A stretch of 64,000 nucleotides of DNA from Adenophora triphylla var. japonica (GCA_022495995.1 JAFEMH010004891.1:1-64000); one strand, 5' to 3'. Positions 11,044-20,520 are shown, counted from the first letter of the stretch. Made by a program: numbers and translations. Notes: generated by a model from the sequence alone, not told the origin.

Positions 11044-12555
11044 CTAACCACTAGTGCTAGCATCTCCCTCTGTCCTCCTCCGTATCCTCCCGCCATGCCT
11101 TGTATTCTTTCTAGGCACAGGAATGATGTCCATCCTCCTCCTCCCTAGCTCCGACATAGGGGCCGGGTCTATCAAGCCTACCTCTATCAAAGCTCTGGTC
11201 ACCTGGGCCTCGTCTCTAATTTCGTGCCTCCTGGGTAGCATCATCGGAACCCTGTCCCTCTGTTGTTCCACTCTCATCTCATAGTCGAACATATCATCTC
11301 CACTACTGTCATATGGGCTGGCCCTCGCCTCAGCTCTTCTCAATACTGAAACGGGGACATCTTCCGGTCCCACCATGGCCTCACACCTCCTCATAAGAGC
11401 CACCTGAGTCTTCCCCATGTGTCCCTTATACCAATCCAAATACCAAGTGGACAGATAAATACGCTCCGAATGCCTGAGAAGGACCATAGGAGGAAAAGCG
11501 TGATACCTCCATACTCGGGAAAAGAAGGGAAATGTAGATGAATCATCCATAGAGACAGACATCACCACTCAAGTGGCAATATCATCGCATCCCTCCAAAG
11601 GTACCTGCTCCATCCCGAACTGCCTGGGAACTAAAGCTGGAACGTAGAAGGTAGACCAACTGAGCCCCGGAAGCATGACTACCTGAGATCCCTCCTGGAG
11701 CGTCCTCCTAGTCTCTATCCGCCAGTGCGGAATCCACCATCGGATGTCCTAGGTACGACATTGAGCCATCCAGCGCTCCCACGAGGCCTGATCCTCGATA
11801 TCAACTGTAACTCCCCTCCTGGCAAAAGTCCATGGCCTGAATGCAAGTGGAGCCTCCCGCAGGACCCCCAGCCTCTCCATCAGCCACATCGAAAACAGAA
11901 ACGGGCTTCCCCCATGCATGTACCGCTTCCCAGCAGCCAATTGGTCAATAGCGTGAAGGGTCTCTCCCAAGATCAAGGGAACTATATCCCGGCCCGACCG
12001 ACAGTGCACGACAACGTCTAACAGAGACCGGTGGCACATCCCAAAGGAACAAACCATGAACAAGGACCCGATTGCACAAAGAGCAAAGGCATCCCAATAA
12101 CAATCACCAACAACACCCAAGCCCCTAAACCTATCCGGGAGACCAGAAATGTCAAAATAGTCATGTCCTCGAATCATACCTCGAGCTTCCTCCGGAGAGA
12201 TTTGAAGGAGGCCAGACAATTTGTTGGCAAAGGACATCCCTCCGGGCAAGGGAAGTGCAACCTCTTCCACCTCGGGTCCTCCAAGTAACGCCTTGAAATC
12301 TTCAATGGTGGGAACCACTTCGTTGTAGGAGAAGCAAAAGACATGCCTTCGAGTGTCCCAGAACGCGGCAGAAGCCCTCATCAAGTCATAGTCCGGAACA
12401 AGTTCCTTAAGAGACCATAGGGACTTGATCTTGTATCTCTCTTCAAAGAAAGCCCTATTCCCATGCATGACCTCCCGAGACCACTCCTTGAACTTGTCAA
12501 AGAAGACCATTTGCAATTCCTTTGGCAATTTAGGAGAATTCTTCATGTTTTCCAT
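11044..12555 (-). pseudogene. Antisense DUF7745-like gene of element A
   Basis: This is one continuous reading frame on the strand opposite gag-pol: about 503 codons from the ATG at 12555 to the stop at 11044, broken only by a TAG (11751) and a TGA (near 11571). The N-terminal part contains LVPDYDLMRASAAFWDTRRH and FSYNEVVPTIEDFKALLG, the pattern of plant DUF7745 proteins, which are usually retrotransposon-linked. The C-terminus is basic (RKNTRHGGRIRRR). Biochemical function is unknown. The frame has no introns and has a TATA-like element about 90 bp upstream next to a palindrome shared with the A LTR promoter. Element B carries a homologue at 60026-61439. Confidence 0.75.
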
Positions 12556-12635
12556 GGCCTTCTATGGTTCTGGGTCGTGACTTCAGAAAGAACAGAGAGG
12601 AAGATGAAGTTGAATGATGAAAACCAAGTCTGAGG

Positions 12636-12722
12636 TGAAATTTAAATAACCCTGCCAGGTGCTGCCCTTGTCCGCGCGGATAAGATTGCAGCCTCAATCT
12701 CATCCATATGGATAAGATTGTT
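12636..12722 (-). promoter_or_regulatory. Promoter of the antisense DUF7745-like gene (A)
   Basis: On the minus strand a TATA-like TTATTTAAATTT lies at 12639-12650, about 85-95 bp before the ATG. Just upstream of it are TCCGCGCGGATAAGATTGCA (12671-12690, plus-strand reading) and an inverted partner CAATCTCATCC (12695 onward). The same inverted pair precedes the TATA box of the A LTR (18043-18090), including a shared CCTGGCA before the TATA. Confidence 0.7.
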
Positions 12723-13027
12723 CCCCAGTCCAAAAACTTTTTTGACAACAATGAAAACTGCTGGCCGAAATGAGGAAGTCCTTCCCCAAACGGCCAAACA
12801 TGAAAATATACCCATTCCCCATGATTTTCATTCAAAATCCCCACAAAGATCCCTCTTTTGTCCCCATAAAACACAAAACCGGGCTCATGCAACTTGCATT
12901 CAGTATTGAATTAGCAAAACAAAAAATACTTAACAAAATAAAATGTATTAACCTAGTTATTACATGCCAAAAATAGAAAAATAATGTGCATCGAATGTAT
13001 ATATGTTTTCTGCCCTAACAAATACAC

Positions 13028-13690
13028 TCAATCGGAATCACTATCCGAATCGAGAACGGGGTCCTCCTTCCTGATAATCTCCTTGCCGCGCCTCCACATA
13101 TTTTGTCGAGCCGTGCTCGGTCCCTCTGCCGCTGCCTCCGGAATAGCCATCCCCAGCTCTATGTCATCCTCCTCGGCATCAGAGTATCGGTCCTCGGGAT
13201 CGGCTGGCACGCCCCGGTATGGCACCCCAATGTCGGTAAAGAAGTCATACCCGAAGGAAAAGGCGTCGGAACTCTGGCCATATGTGCCCTGGGTCTGTAA
13301 GGGAGTCCCATAATCTCCCTGTGGCTCAAAAGCATTGTAACCACCACCGTGTGAAGAGGAGCCCTCGCCGGTCCTACCCTGTACAAACCCCGGTCCCTCC
13401 ATGCCTCCGAAGATGATATGGTCCCTGGAGAGCTCCACGCTCCTGTCCATATAGTCAGAAGGAGAAGCGTCCGTCGACCCCCTGGGCTGAGTGCGAGGAG
13501 TCTCCATAGACCTCCTGCCTGGCATAGTCTCACTGGCAGGAATGGGGGACCTCTCCCGCATAGAGGCGCTAGATCCCAGCCGCGTTTCCCTCTCCGAGCC
13601 TCGAGCATTCCCCTTCATCACGAGGTTGCGAATAAACCTCTTTGCCCCGATAACCTGGCGCAAAAGTTGATCCACAACCCGGGACGAGTA
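13028..13690 (-). other. PMD gene (A) exon 4, acidic tail
   Basis: Acceptor TTTGCAG precedes YSSRVVDQLLRQ. The exon has 220 codons plus a stop. It is low-complexity in the middle (GSSSHGGG, YGTPLQTQGTYGQ) and acidic near the end (DAEEDDIELG and SDSDSD). Confidence 0.7.
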
Positions 13691-13776
13691 CTGCAAAGAA
13701 GAAACAGAAGCATTAAAAAAATAGTCGAAGCAATGACGAAAGAAGCCAAAACAACCAGAACGCGATCAACGCATAC

Positions 13777-14400
13777 CTGAGCATTCGGTCGAGGCCGGAA
13801 AACTCGCGGCGTCACCGCTGGGAGGGGTATCTGCGCCCTCATCCTAACCCCATCCTAGGTATACAAAAAATCTGCCCGAGGGATCCTCACTACCGAATTC
13901 CCCTCCCTCGCCAGGACCTGAGGCATCCTCAGCCTACGTACCACGAACGCCTGATAGGGCTCCTGAGTAACGTACTCCAGGGTAGGTCGCCCACCTCTGA
14001 ACCAGTCCCAGTTCGCTGACCCTTCCCGGGGAAACAGCATGTCAGCAGGAGGCTCAGCCGGCGTCAAAGCAGCCAATCCCAGACCATGCTGCCTTGTCAC
14101 CCTCTCTCCCAAGTAGTAAACATTGCAAGTGAGTCCCCGCAGGATCCACCTCTGGCTCGTCCAGCGCTCAGCGCCACCTAGCTGGTCCACTTCGAACCGG
14201 CTCCAAGGGTAAAAATTAACCCTATCACTAGTCTCTGCCCTCAAAGATGGCACCGCGTCACTGTACCGCATCTTTATCCTGGTCCGGCTAGTCCTCTTCA
14301 CCCGGGCGTCCTTTGTCCACCAAAGCATCGCCGGGTTTGCAAAAGCCTCTCCCTGGACATGGTCCCACAAGGCGCAGCCAAAAATCTCCAAGGCCCAAAC
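13777..14400 (-). other. PMD gene (A) exon 3
   Basis: Acceptor GACGCAG precedes VWALEIFGCALWDHVQGEAF. The exon ends at RPRPNAQ before the donor GTATGCG. It is 624 bp, 208 codons in phase 0, with one in-frame TAG at 13857. It contains CNVYYLGERVTRQHGL, matching the second half of plant mobile domains. Confidence 0.75.
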
Positions 14401-14486
14401 CTGCGTCCAACAAAGGAAACCCATCAAAAAACCAAAAGTGCATACATGATATGTACGAAGGATAAAAGAAAAGGAAGAGAATGTAC

Positions 14487-15194
14487 ATCTAGTGGGAACT
14501 CGAAGCAGGTCAGGGAGGTCAATGCCTTCCTGCTGTATCTGTCCAGAGCGAAGTATAACTCCGCCAAGCCCGCCTCTCCCCAAGCGTACTCGTCTATCCT
14601 GTCTATGTTCGCCAAAGATCCCAGCAAAGAAAACATGGCAGTGCCCTCCGCGTGCCCAAACAGAGTGCTAGAAAGGGCAAACCACAAGAAGCATCGAGCG
14701 ATCTGCTCAGCAGTAATGGTCTGGTCGCCTCTGTCATACCGGGCTATGCTCTCAGCCAATTTCGCCTCAATTACGGCATACTCCATGCCCATCCCCTTCC
14801 GCGGCATGATAACAATCCCCAGCAGATCTATCAGCTCCGCGTCCGTATACCCGTCATGCCACTCCAAGTTGAGCCCCTTAAAGGACTGGCCAGTAATAGC
14901 GGCATAATCAATAGGGGTCATGGTTGCCTCCCCCTAGAAGAAGTGAAAAGTGTGGGTAACATCCCACCAATACTCCGCCAGCGCCAATAAGAGCCCCTTG
15001 CTCTTATGCAAACCTACCACCCCCCTCAGGCCCTCGACAAAGCCATAAAGCTTAGAAGCCACCACAAGCTGACGAGGACTCCGATAACCCACCCTGCCAG
15101 CCGTGGGCAAAGCATCCCAAAGCCTGACAACCGCCTCCACAGACCCCCACGTCTTCAGCTTATCCAACGTGCGTTGGATGATATCACCTCTCTC
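14487..15194 (-). other. PMD gene (A) exon 2, core domain
   Basis: Acceptor TTTCAG precedes ERGDIIQRTLDKLKTWG, and donor GTACATTC follows FEFPLD. The length is 708 bp, exactly 236 codons. The in-frame TAG at 14936-14934 stands where element C has Trp (FSWGEATVTP), so it fits a TGG to TAG change. Confidence 0.75.
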
Positions 15195-15329
15195 CTGAAA
15201 GTAGACACAACACAAATATGTCATCAAAATTGCCAAGGTGATATGAACAACAAAAGAACGGGAAAGAAAGAAAATAAACTCCGTCCCATTTTCGGATACA
15301 TTTTCCTACACACATTCTTTTCTCACACA

Positions 15330-15745
15330 CAATTTTTATTCAAAATCTCTTATTCAAAGAGTCCGTTCCAAATTCGGCAAATTTGTGTTCATTTTACAAA
15401 TGCAATTTTCATTCAAAATCTCTTATTCAAAGAGTCCGTTCCAAATTCGGCAAATTTGTGTTCATTTTACAAGTGCAATTTTCATTCAAAATCTCTTATA
15501 CAAGAGTCCATTCCAAATTCGGCAAATTTGTGTTCATTTTACAAGTGCAATTCTCATTCAAAATCTCTTATACAAGAGTCCGTTCCAAATTCGGCAAATT
15601 TGTACATCTTTACATAACATACATCTTTTCTCACATAACATGCATCATGTTATCAAGCATGCATTCAAAAAAGGAAATTTTCACCACAAAAAAAATCTCT
15701 TATACAAGAGTCCGTCCCAAATTCGGCAAATTTGCACCCACTTTG
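15330..15745 (-). repeat. Minisatellite inside intron 1 of the A PMD gene
   Basis: Four near-identical units of about 72-74 bp start near 15338, 15411, 15485 and 15557, with a diverged fifth near 15690. Each contains AAATCTCTTAT, AGAGTCC, and CCAAATTCGGCAAATTTG. The CTCTTATTCAAAGAG part can fold on itself. The array lies wholly within the intron 15195-15955. Confidence 0.8.
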
Positions 15746-15955
15746 TTTTTTACATTATGCAAACTACCAATGTTTTTCATAAACAAATTGCATATTCTTT
15801 CTACCCACAACTTCAATTAAGCACATGCATCATCAATTTCAATTTTCCATGGCAAAATAAACAAAACCCCCAATTTTGACAATTCAAGCCCTAAGTCTAA
15901 CATATGCCAATTTTGACAAAAATCAACAAAAAAAAACCAAAATTGAGTATCATAC

Positions 15956-16180
15956 CATGCGGAGATCCTCGTCGGTGGCCCAATGTTGCCACATATCCGG
16001 ATAAAATTCCTCATTCATCGATTGCGAGAGCGTGTAATGGCGGTGCATTCTCACCAACTCAAGCCTCCTCTCTGCCGCCTCCTGACTCACCCGACCTCGA
16101 CGGACTCCACGAGCTCCTCCCCTTTGCTCCATAGCCTTGATTTCGAAGGTTTTCGCGGAGATTTTGGGCAACAATGGCAT
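15956..16180 (-). other. PMD gene (A) exon 1
   Basis: Exon 1 has 75 codons. The ATG at 16180 opens MPLLPKISAKTFEIKAMEQR and the exon ends in EDLRM before the donor GTATGA. The equivalent exon of element C (49308-49475) also contains an EEFYP/GEFYP motif, which supports this start. Confidence 0.7.
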
Positions 16181-16255
16181 TTTCTCTCTCCCTTTTCTCT
16201 CTCTGGCATCGACTGGTTTTTTGAAGGTGAAGAAGACAGACACGGCGCCTGTCTG

Positions 16256-16310
16256 TTTTAAATATTTCACCCTGCTGATCTGGCCCACGCGGATGAGATT
16301 GCAGGGCGAA
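16256..16310 (-). promoter_or_regulatory. Promoter of the antisense PMD gene (A)
   Basis: On the minus strand a TATA-like AAATATTTAAA lies near 16258-16268, about 80-90 bp before the ATG at 16180. Beside it is CCCACGCGGATGAGATTGCA (plus-strand reading, 16284-16303). This is a diverged copy of the palindromic motif found in the A LTR promoter and in front of the DUF7745-like gene. Confidence 0.6.
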
Positions 16311-16366
16311 ATTCCAGGTTTGCCCTTTTAATTCCTGGTCTTCTGCATTCAGACCCCCAGCTTAAA

Positions 16367-16790
16367 GAAAACTTAACGGAAGTCCATTCCCTTCCTAGTT
16401 TTCAACCCCGGTTGTCATCGTAAGCCCGATCATTTAATGAAAACTTAACGAAAATCCATTCCCTTCCTAGTTTTCAACCCCGGCCGTCATCGTAAGCCCG
16501 TTCATTTAACGAAAACTTAACGGAAGTCCATTTACTTCCTAGTTTTCAACCCCGGCCGTCATTGTAAGCCCGTCCTTTAATGAAAACTTAACGGAAGTCC
16601 ATTTCCTTCCTAGTTTTTGACCCCGGTCGTCATCGTAAGCCCGTTCATTTAACGAAAACTTAACGAAAGTCCATTTCCTTCCTAGTTTTCGACCCCGGTC
16701 GTCATCGTAAGCCCGTCCTTTAATGAAAACCTAACGGAATCCCATTCCCTTCCTCGTTTTCAACCCCGGTCATCTTTGTAAGCCCGCACC
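16367..16790 (+). repeat. Tandem array 1 near the 3' end of element A (about 72 bp x 6)
   Basis: Units start near 16367, 16439, 16511, 16582, 16654 and 16725. Each contains GAAAACTTAACG, TTCCTAGTTTT and CATCGTAAGCCCG. There is no coding potential. Confidence 0.85.
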
Positions 16791-16816
16791 AAGAACACAC
16801 ATCCCCAGTAGTTTCC

Positions 16817-16861
16817 GAACTACGTCCAGGCTTGATTCCCATCCGGGATACGTAGGTAGCC
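16817..16861 (+). promoter_or_regulatory. Hairpin block 2, A copy 2
   Basis: GAACTACGTCC, then CTTGATTCCC, then GGGATACGTAGGTAGCC. CTACGT and ACGTAG can pair, with an inner CCC/GGG. It lies between two tandem arrays. Confidence 0.6.
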
Positions 16862-16959
16862 TACCATAGGTCCAGCCACTTGACCAACACGGTCACCCTT
16901 TTCCCCGGCAGTTATCGTAAGCCCGAATCTTCCCCAGCGAGAACGCCTTCGAATAGTCT

Positions 16960-17155
16960 CCCTCAGGTTCATACTCCTGAACTGAGCCTCGACTTAAGTT
17001 CATACTCCTGAACTAAGTCCCAATTTAGGTTCATACTCCTAAACAGAGCCTCGACTTAGGTTCATACTCCTGAACTAAGTTCCAATTTAGGTTCATACTC
17101 CTGAACCGAGCCTCAACTTAAGTTCATACTCCTTAACTAAGTCTCAATCTAGATA
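16960..17155 (+). repeat. Tandem array 2 in element A (about 31-32 bp x 6)
   Basis: Units contain GGTTCATACTCCTGAAC and alternate between GAGCCTCGACTTA and AAGTCCCAATTTA spacers. Confidence 0.8.
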
Positions 17156-17156
17156 T

Positions 17157-17565
17157 AAACGCCTCCGCTAGGTCGAGTCTGTCTTCGGCAACACTTCTGC
17201 TAGGTCGAGTCAGTCTTCGGAAACGCTTCTACTAAGTCGAGTCAATCTTCGGAAATGCCTCCGCTAGGTAGAGTCTGTCTTCGGCAACGCTTCTGCTAAG
17301 TCGAGTCAGTCTTCGGCAATGCTTCTTCTAGGTCGAGTCAGTCTTCAGCAACGCTTCTGCTAAGTCGAGTCAATCTTCGGTAACCCCTCCGCTAGGTCAA
17401 GTTTGTCATCGATAACACTTCCGCTAGGTCGAGTCTGTCTTCGAAAACGCTTCTGCTAGGTCAAGTCAGTCTTCGGCAACGCTTCTGCTAAGTCGAGTCA
17501 GTCTTCGGCAACGCTTCTGCTAAGTCGAGTCACTCTTCGGCAACGCCTTCGTTAGTTGAGTCTAC
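17157..17565 (+). repeat. Tandem array 3 in element A (about 32 bp x 12-13)
   Basis: Units contain GCTTCTGCTAAGTCGAGTC and then TCTTCGGCAAC, with frequent substitutions. The array directly precedes the terminal part of the internal region. Confidence 0.85.
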
Positions 17566-17630
17566 ATTCGACGACGAAAATACGATGGGAGGTCCATTCG
17601 TTTGACCGTCCCTTTCCCCCCGTAAAACCT

Positions 17631-17674
17631 GAACTACGACCGGCTTGATTCCCACATGGGATATGTAGGAATCC
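17631..17674 (+). promoter_or_regulatory. Hairpin block 2, A copy 3
   Basis: GAACTACGACCGGCTTGATT is followed by GGGATATGTAGG. It is about 130 bp before the 3' LTR. The closest relative is the minus-strand copy at 48004-48048 of element C, at the same distance from its LTR. Confidence 0.6.
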
Positions 17675-17792
17675 TTTCATTAAGGGTCCAGCCATTCAAC
17701 CGCCTCGGTCACCTCCTCGCCCATCTTGACAACGTTTGCCAAATTGGGATCCTCACTTTGTCGACGACCCCACTTCCCCTGGAAGTACCGTC

Positions 17793-17805
17793 GTCGAGGG
17801 GCTAC
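17793..17805 (+). promoter_or_regulatory. Element A polypurine tract
   Basis: GTCGAGGGGCTAC lies directly before the LTR start TGTAAGTACCCC. Element E has the same GAGGGGCTAC before its LTR at 21017. The polypurine tract primes plus-strand DNA synthesis. Confidence 0.65.
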
Positions 17806-18042
17806 TGTAAGTACCCCAATCTGGGTTGTTAATGTTCCGTCAGCCCAATTAAATGATTTATAATCATTTAGGGGCATTTTGGACATTATTTTGACAATTT
17901 GAAAGAGGAAGGACCTCTTAAGAATTAAAAAATAATAAAAAACCTCGCTGGAAGTCTGTCATTTCCAATAAAATGGAATATTGACCAAGAACAAAATGCC
18001 AAAACTGCTTTTCTGCACTGTTCAGGCACGCTGCTTGGGTCA

Positions 18043-18114
18043 TCCGCGCGGACAAGATTGCACCTACAATCTTGTCCACGCGGATAAGATCAGCATCCTG
18101 GCAAACTATAAATA
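18043..18114 (+). promoter_or_regulatory. Element A LTR promoter: inverted palindromes plus TATA
   Basis: TCCGCGCGGACAAGATTGCA (18043-18062) is followed after 4 bp by an inverted copy CAATCTTGTCCACGCGGA (18067-18084). TCCGCGCGGA is itself a perfect palindrome. The TATA box TATAAATA is at 18107-18114. The same inverted pair occurs in front of the antisense genes. Confidence 0.75.
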
Positions 18115-18439
18115 CAGCCCTTCTCCCTCAGTTTAACAAGGCTAAAAAAAGGCAGAAAAATACCAAGAAATTCGAAAACCTACTGTCATAATGCCAAAAT
18201 TCACCCCCAATTAGTCCTTCACATCTTCAAAATTCAAAATCCAACACCAAATCCAACCCCAAATCCATTTCAAACTACCCTTTAGCCTTGAAATCTCTCA
18301 AGCCCTAAACAACAAACCAAGAAACAATTGGTAAACCCTCATCTCCCTTACTCAAATCTCCTTCATCCATGCATATTTTTCATATATAAATGATGTAGCC
18401 TAGTTTCTTCACTTGTTTGCTCATCCCCTTCCCCTCTTA

Positions 18440-18800
18440 TCCCAAGGATCCAAGAGGATCTCCATGGAATCCATTTCCATGGATGATCCTCTAAAATGAT
18501 CCACATTCTCTTTATTTTATGTCATTCCCCACTCCCTTTTTTTACATCTCTTGGTACTTGTTTGCTTGACCAAGAAGATGGTCATCTTGGAGTTCATCTC
18601 CATGGATGACCACTTCAAATGGTCCATATTTCATGCTTCTTTACATTATTAGCCTTCTCTTGTTTTCTTGACCTAAATATGGTCATCTTGGAGTCAATCT
18701 CCATAGATGATCATTTCAAATGGTCCACATTATTTACATTCCTTGCAAATTCCCCTCCCCATATCTAAGATGCTCACCTTGGAACACTTTCCTTGGATGA
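18440..18800 (+). repeat. Degenerate repeat in the R/U5 part of the A LTR
   Basis: About four diverged units of 90-130 bp contain GGTCATCTTGGAG and CCATGGATGA-CA followed by AAATGGTCCA. No coding frame is present. Confidence 0.6.
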
Positions 18801-19122
18801 ACATCATCTAGACTTACAAAATAGGTCACACAAGATGTAGGAGATACACTTGAGTATAGATCTCAAGGATGGTCATCTCATGACCACCTTAGAGATCTTC
18901 CTCTAAAGTTGATACATCTTGACATATTCCTTGTTCAAATTTACTTTCATGTCAAATTCCCCCTTTCTCTTAGCAAATGAAATGCTCACAAAGTCCAAAC
19001 ACCTCCTTTATTTTCTATTTTTCCAGTTACAGTTTCCAGTTAAATCCTGTAAATCTAGTTAACTTTCTGGAAATTACAGTGACTAATTAAGAAACTGTAA
19101 AAATAGTGAGACTGCAGCCCTA

Positions 19123-19163
19123 TCCGCGCGGATAAGATTGCACTGCAGTCTTGTCCACGCGGA
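19123..19163 (+). promoter_or_regulatory. Second inverted palindrome pair in the A LTR
   Basis: TCCGCGCGGATAAGATTGCA and the inverted CAGTCTTGTCCACGCGGA lie about 1 kb downstream of the TATA box, so they would be in the transcribed leader. Confidence 0.7.
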
Positions 19164-19291
19164 TGACATTGTCATCTGCAAACGGTCCCTCAGTTTTTTC
19201 TGTTATTTTTAGTTTAATCACTGTTTTCAAACTATGTTTCCAGTGCAGTCCCCAAAATTTCAGTTATTTTCAGAAAAGTCCCTTCAAAATA

Positions 19292-19311
19292 TACACACAC
19301 ACACACACACA
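19292..19311. repeat. (CA)n microsatellite
   Basis: An uninterrupted AC dinucleotide run of about nine repeats within the A LTR. Confidence 0.9.
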
Positions 19312-19378
19312 AAAGGTTTCAAGTGAGGAAGACTCGTGATACGAGACATTCCGGGTGAACACCAACATTCTTCCCGAA

Positions 19379-19466
19379 GTGTAACGTGACCTCCGAACTC
19401 ACTTTCTCTAATATTGGGTATTTTTCAAAGTTTTGGCCCTTAAACTAAAAATGGCGTGGCGACTCC
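19379..19466 (+). promoter_or_regulatory. U5 conserved blocks of the A LTR
   Basis: GTAACGTGACCTCCGAACTC is followed about 50 bp later by ATGGCGTGGCGACTCC. The second contains TGGCGACTC, identical to the first nine bases of the primer binding site seen in element B (51338). E, C and B LTRs carry both blocks in the same order. Confidence 0.6.
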
Positions 19467-19576
19467 GAAACGATTTTAAAAGTCCGATAAAGAATTTTCG
19501 ATATTTTTTTCAAAAACAAACAAAAGTCTTGTCGGGCGACCAAAGAAAAATCGCGCGGCGGATACACATCATCACA

Positions 19577-19923
19577 ACAGGGTACAATAATCAATTGGTC
19601 ACAATCTGATCATGGGGGCTACTCTGACTCCTCCTACTCCTCCTCATCACCCTCCTCATCCTCCTCGAACTCATCATCTGAATCGTCTGAAGGAGCCTGA
19701 TATGCCTCAGTCTCCACGCAATAATAATCATCGGCCTCATCAACAACAACGGAGTTGAGCTCATAAGGATCGACTGGATCAGTCTCCTCATCATCATCTC
19801 AAAGAACTGGCCAAATCCAGCTGCACAAACCATGCCCTTGGGTGAATGTGGCACATCTGCACTACCCGACAAGCTCTTCCAAAGATGGCCAATCACCTCA
19901 GGTGATCCTCTCGTGCGCAATCC
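19577..19923 (-). pseudogene. Element E antisense PMD gene: exon 2 start with acidic tail
   Basis: A splice acceptor TTTACCTGCAG precedes 19923. The frame then reads GLRTRGSPEVIGHLWKSL and SPKGMVCAAGFGQFFEM. This matches exon 2 of element C (LRTRGSPEVIGRLWDSL, SPKGMVYGARLGQFFEM) and uses the same phase-0 acceptor. After FFEM the similarity stops. A shifted frame encodes a very acidic stretch (DDSDDEFEEDEEGDEEE) before stops near 19610-19625. This suggests that an internal deletion joined exon 2 to the acidic 3' end. Element A is inserted at or just beyond the 3' end. Confidence 0.6.
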
Positions 19924-19984
19924 CTGCAGGTAAACACATCACATGTATTAAAACAGATCTCAGTCAATTACAAATCATCATTAT

Positions 19985-20400
19985 TATTCTCTTCGGGTCT
20001 GTCCCACTTTTTCACAAAAAAAAAAATCATTATTATTCTCTTCGGGTCTGTCCCACTTTTTCAAAAAAAAATTCATTATTATTCTCTTCGGGTCTGTCCC
20101 ACTTTTTTCCCAAAACATCATTATTATTCTCTTCGGGTCTGTCCCACTTTTTCACAAAAATATCATTGTTATTTTTCTTTGGGTCTGTCCCACCTTTTTC
20201 ACAAAAATCATCGATATTTTCTTTGGGTCCGTCCCACTTTTTTTCCAAAAATAAAATCATCGTTAGTTCTTTGGGTCTGTCCCACTTTCTTTACAAAATC
20301 AATCATACTCGTTTCAGGTCCGTCCCATTTTTCTTTACAAAATTGTTGATTGTTCTTTTGAGTCCGTCTCACTTTTTTTAACCAAATTAGTTTGATTCAA
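19985..20400. repeat. Tandem array in element E (about 42-55 bp x 8)
   Basis: Units contain TTATTATTCTCTTCGGGTCTG and TCCCACTTTTT with A-rich spacers of varying length. The array lies upstream of the E PMD exon 2 on the minus strand, so it would be in intron 1, as the minisatellite of A is. Confidence 0.8.
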
Positions 20401-20520
20401 ATAGTGTAAATCTTCATTCATCATCATAATTCTTAGTACAATCCATGCAACTTTATCATTATCCTATTTTGTCCATGTGGCATGTTTTACTGTTTTGCCC
20501 TTGGCATTTTCTTGTCTATT
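20400..20520. other. Spacer between element E arrays
   Basis: AT-rich, with no coding frame or RNA gene. The expected PMD exon 1 of E is not visible here. Confidence 0.4.

Larger units (their letters stand above)
13028..16180 (-). pseudogene. Antisense four-exon plant mobile domain (PMD) gene of element A
   Basis: I read a spliced gene on the antisense strand. The exons are 16180-15956, 15194-14487, 14400-13777 and 13690-13028. Each intron has GT-AG ends and lies in phase 0, giving about 739 codons. Only two in-frame TAG codons (14936 and 13857) break it. Exon 2 carries the plant mobile domain (aminotransferase-like PMD) pattern: YWWDVTHTFHF, GEATMTPIDYAAITG, then YAWGEAGLAELYFALDRYS running into exon 3 VWALEIFGCALW. 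Exon 4 is Ser/Gly-rich with an acidic tail ending SDSDSD. PMD proteins include host MAIN/MAIL factors linked to silencing, and transposon-borne relatives. The role in this element is unknown. Confidence 0.8.
17806..19576 (+). mobile_element. Element A 3' LTR
   Basis: The LTR starts TGTAAGTACCCC after the polypurine tract. The 3' end is placed near 19576 (ATCACA); the last few bases are uncertain because the 5' LTR is outside the window. It contains a TATA box at 18107-18114, inverted palindrome pairs at 18043-18090 and 19123-19163, a degenerate 4-copy repeat (18440-18800), a CA microsatellite (19292-19311) and the U5 blocks shared with the other Tat LTRs. Length is about 1.77 kb. Confidence 0.8.

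Noticed and set aside
13418..13780. Plus-strand frames across the PMD exons
   Set aside because: They are shadows of the antisense exons; the minus-strand product matches a known domain and has consistent introns.
11044..16180. The antisense DUF7745-like and PMD genes as ordinary host genes
   Set aside because: They lie between integrase and LTR in the same order in A and B, with a PMD gene also in C and a PMD remnant in E. Their promoter motifs match the LTR of the same element.
16367..17565. CRISPR-like array
   Set aside because: The repeats are directly tandem without unique spacers, units vary, and the context is a plant retrotransposon.
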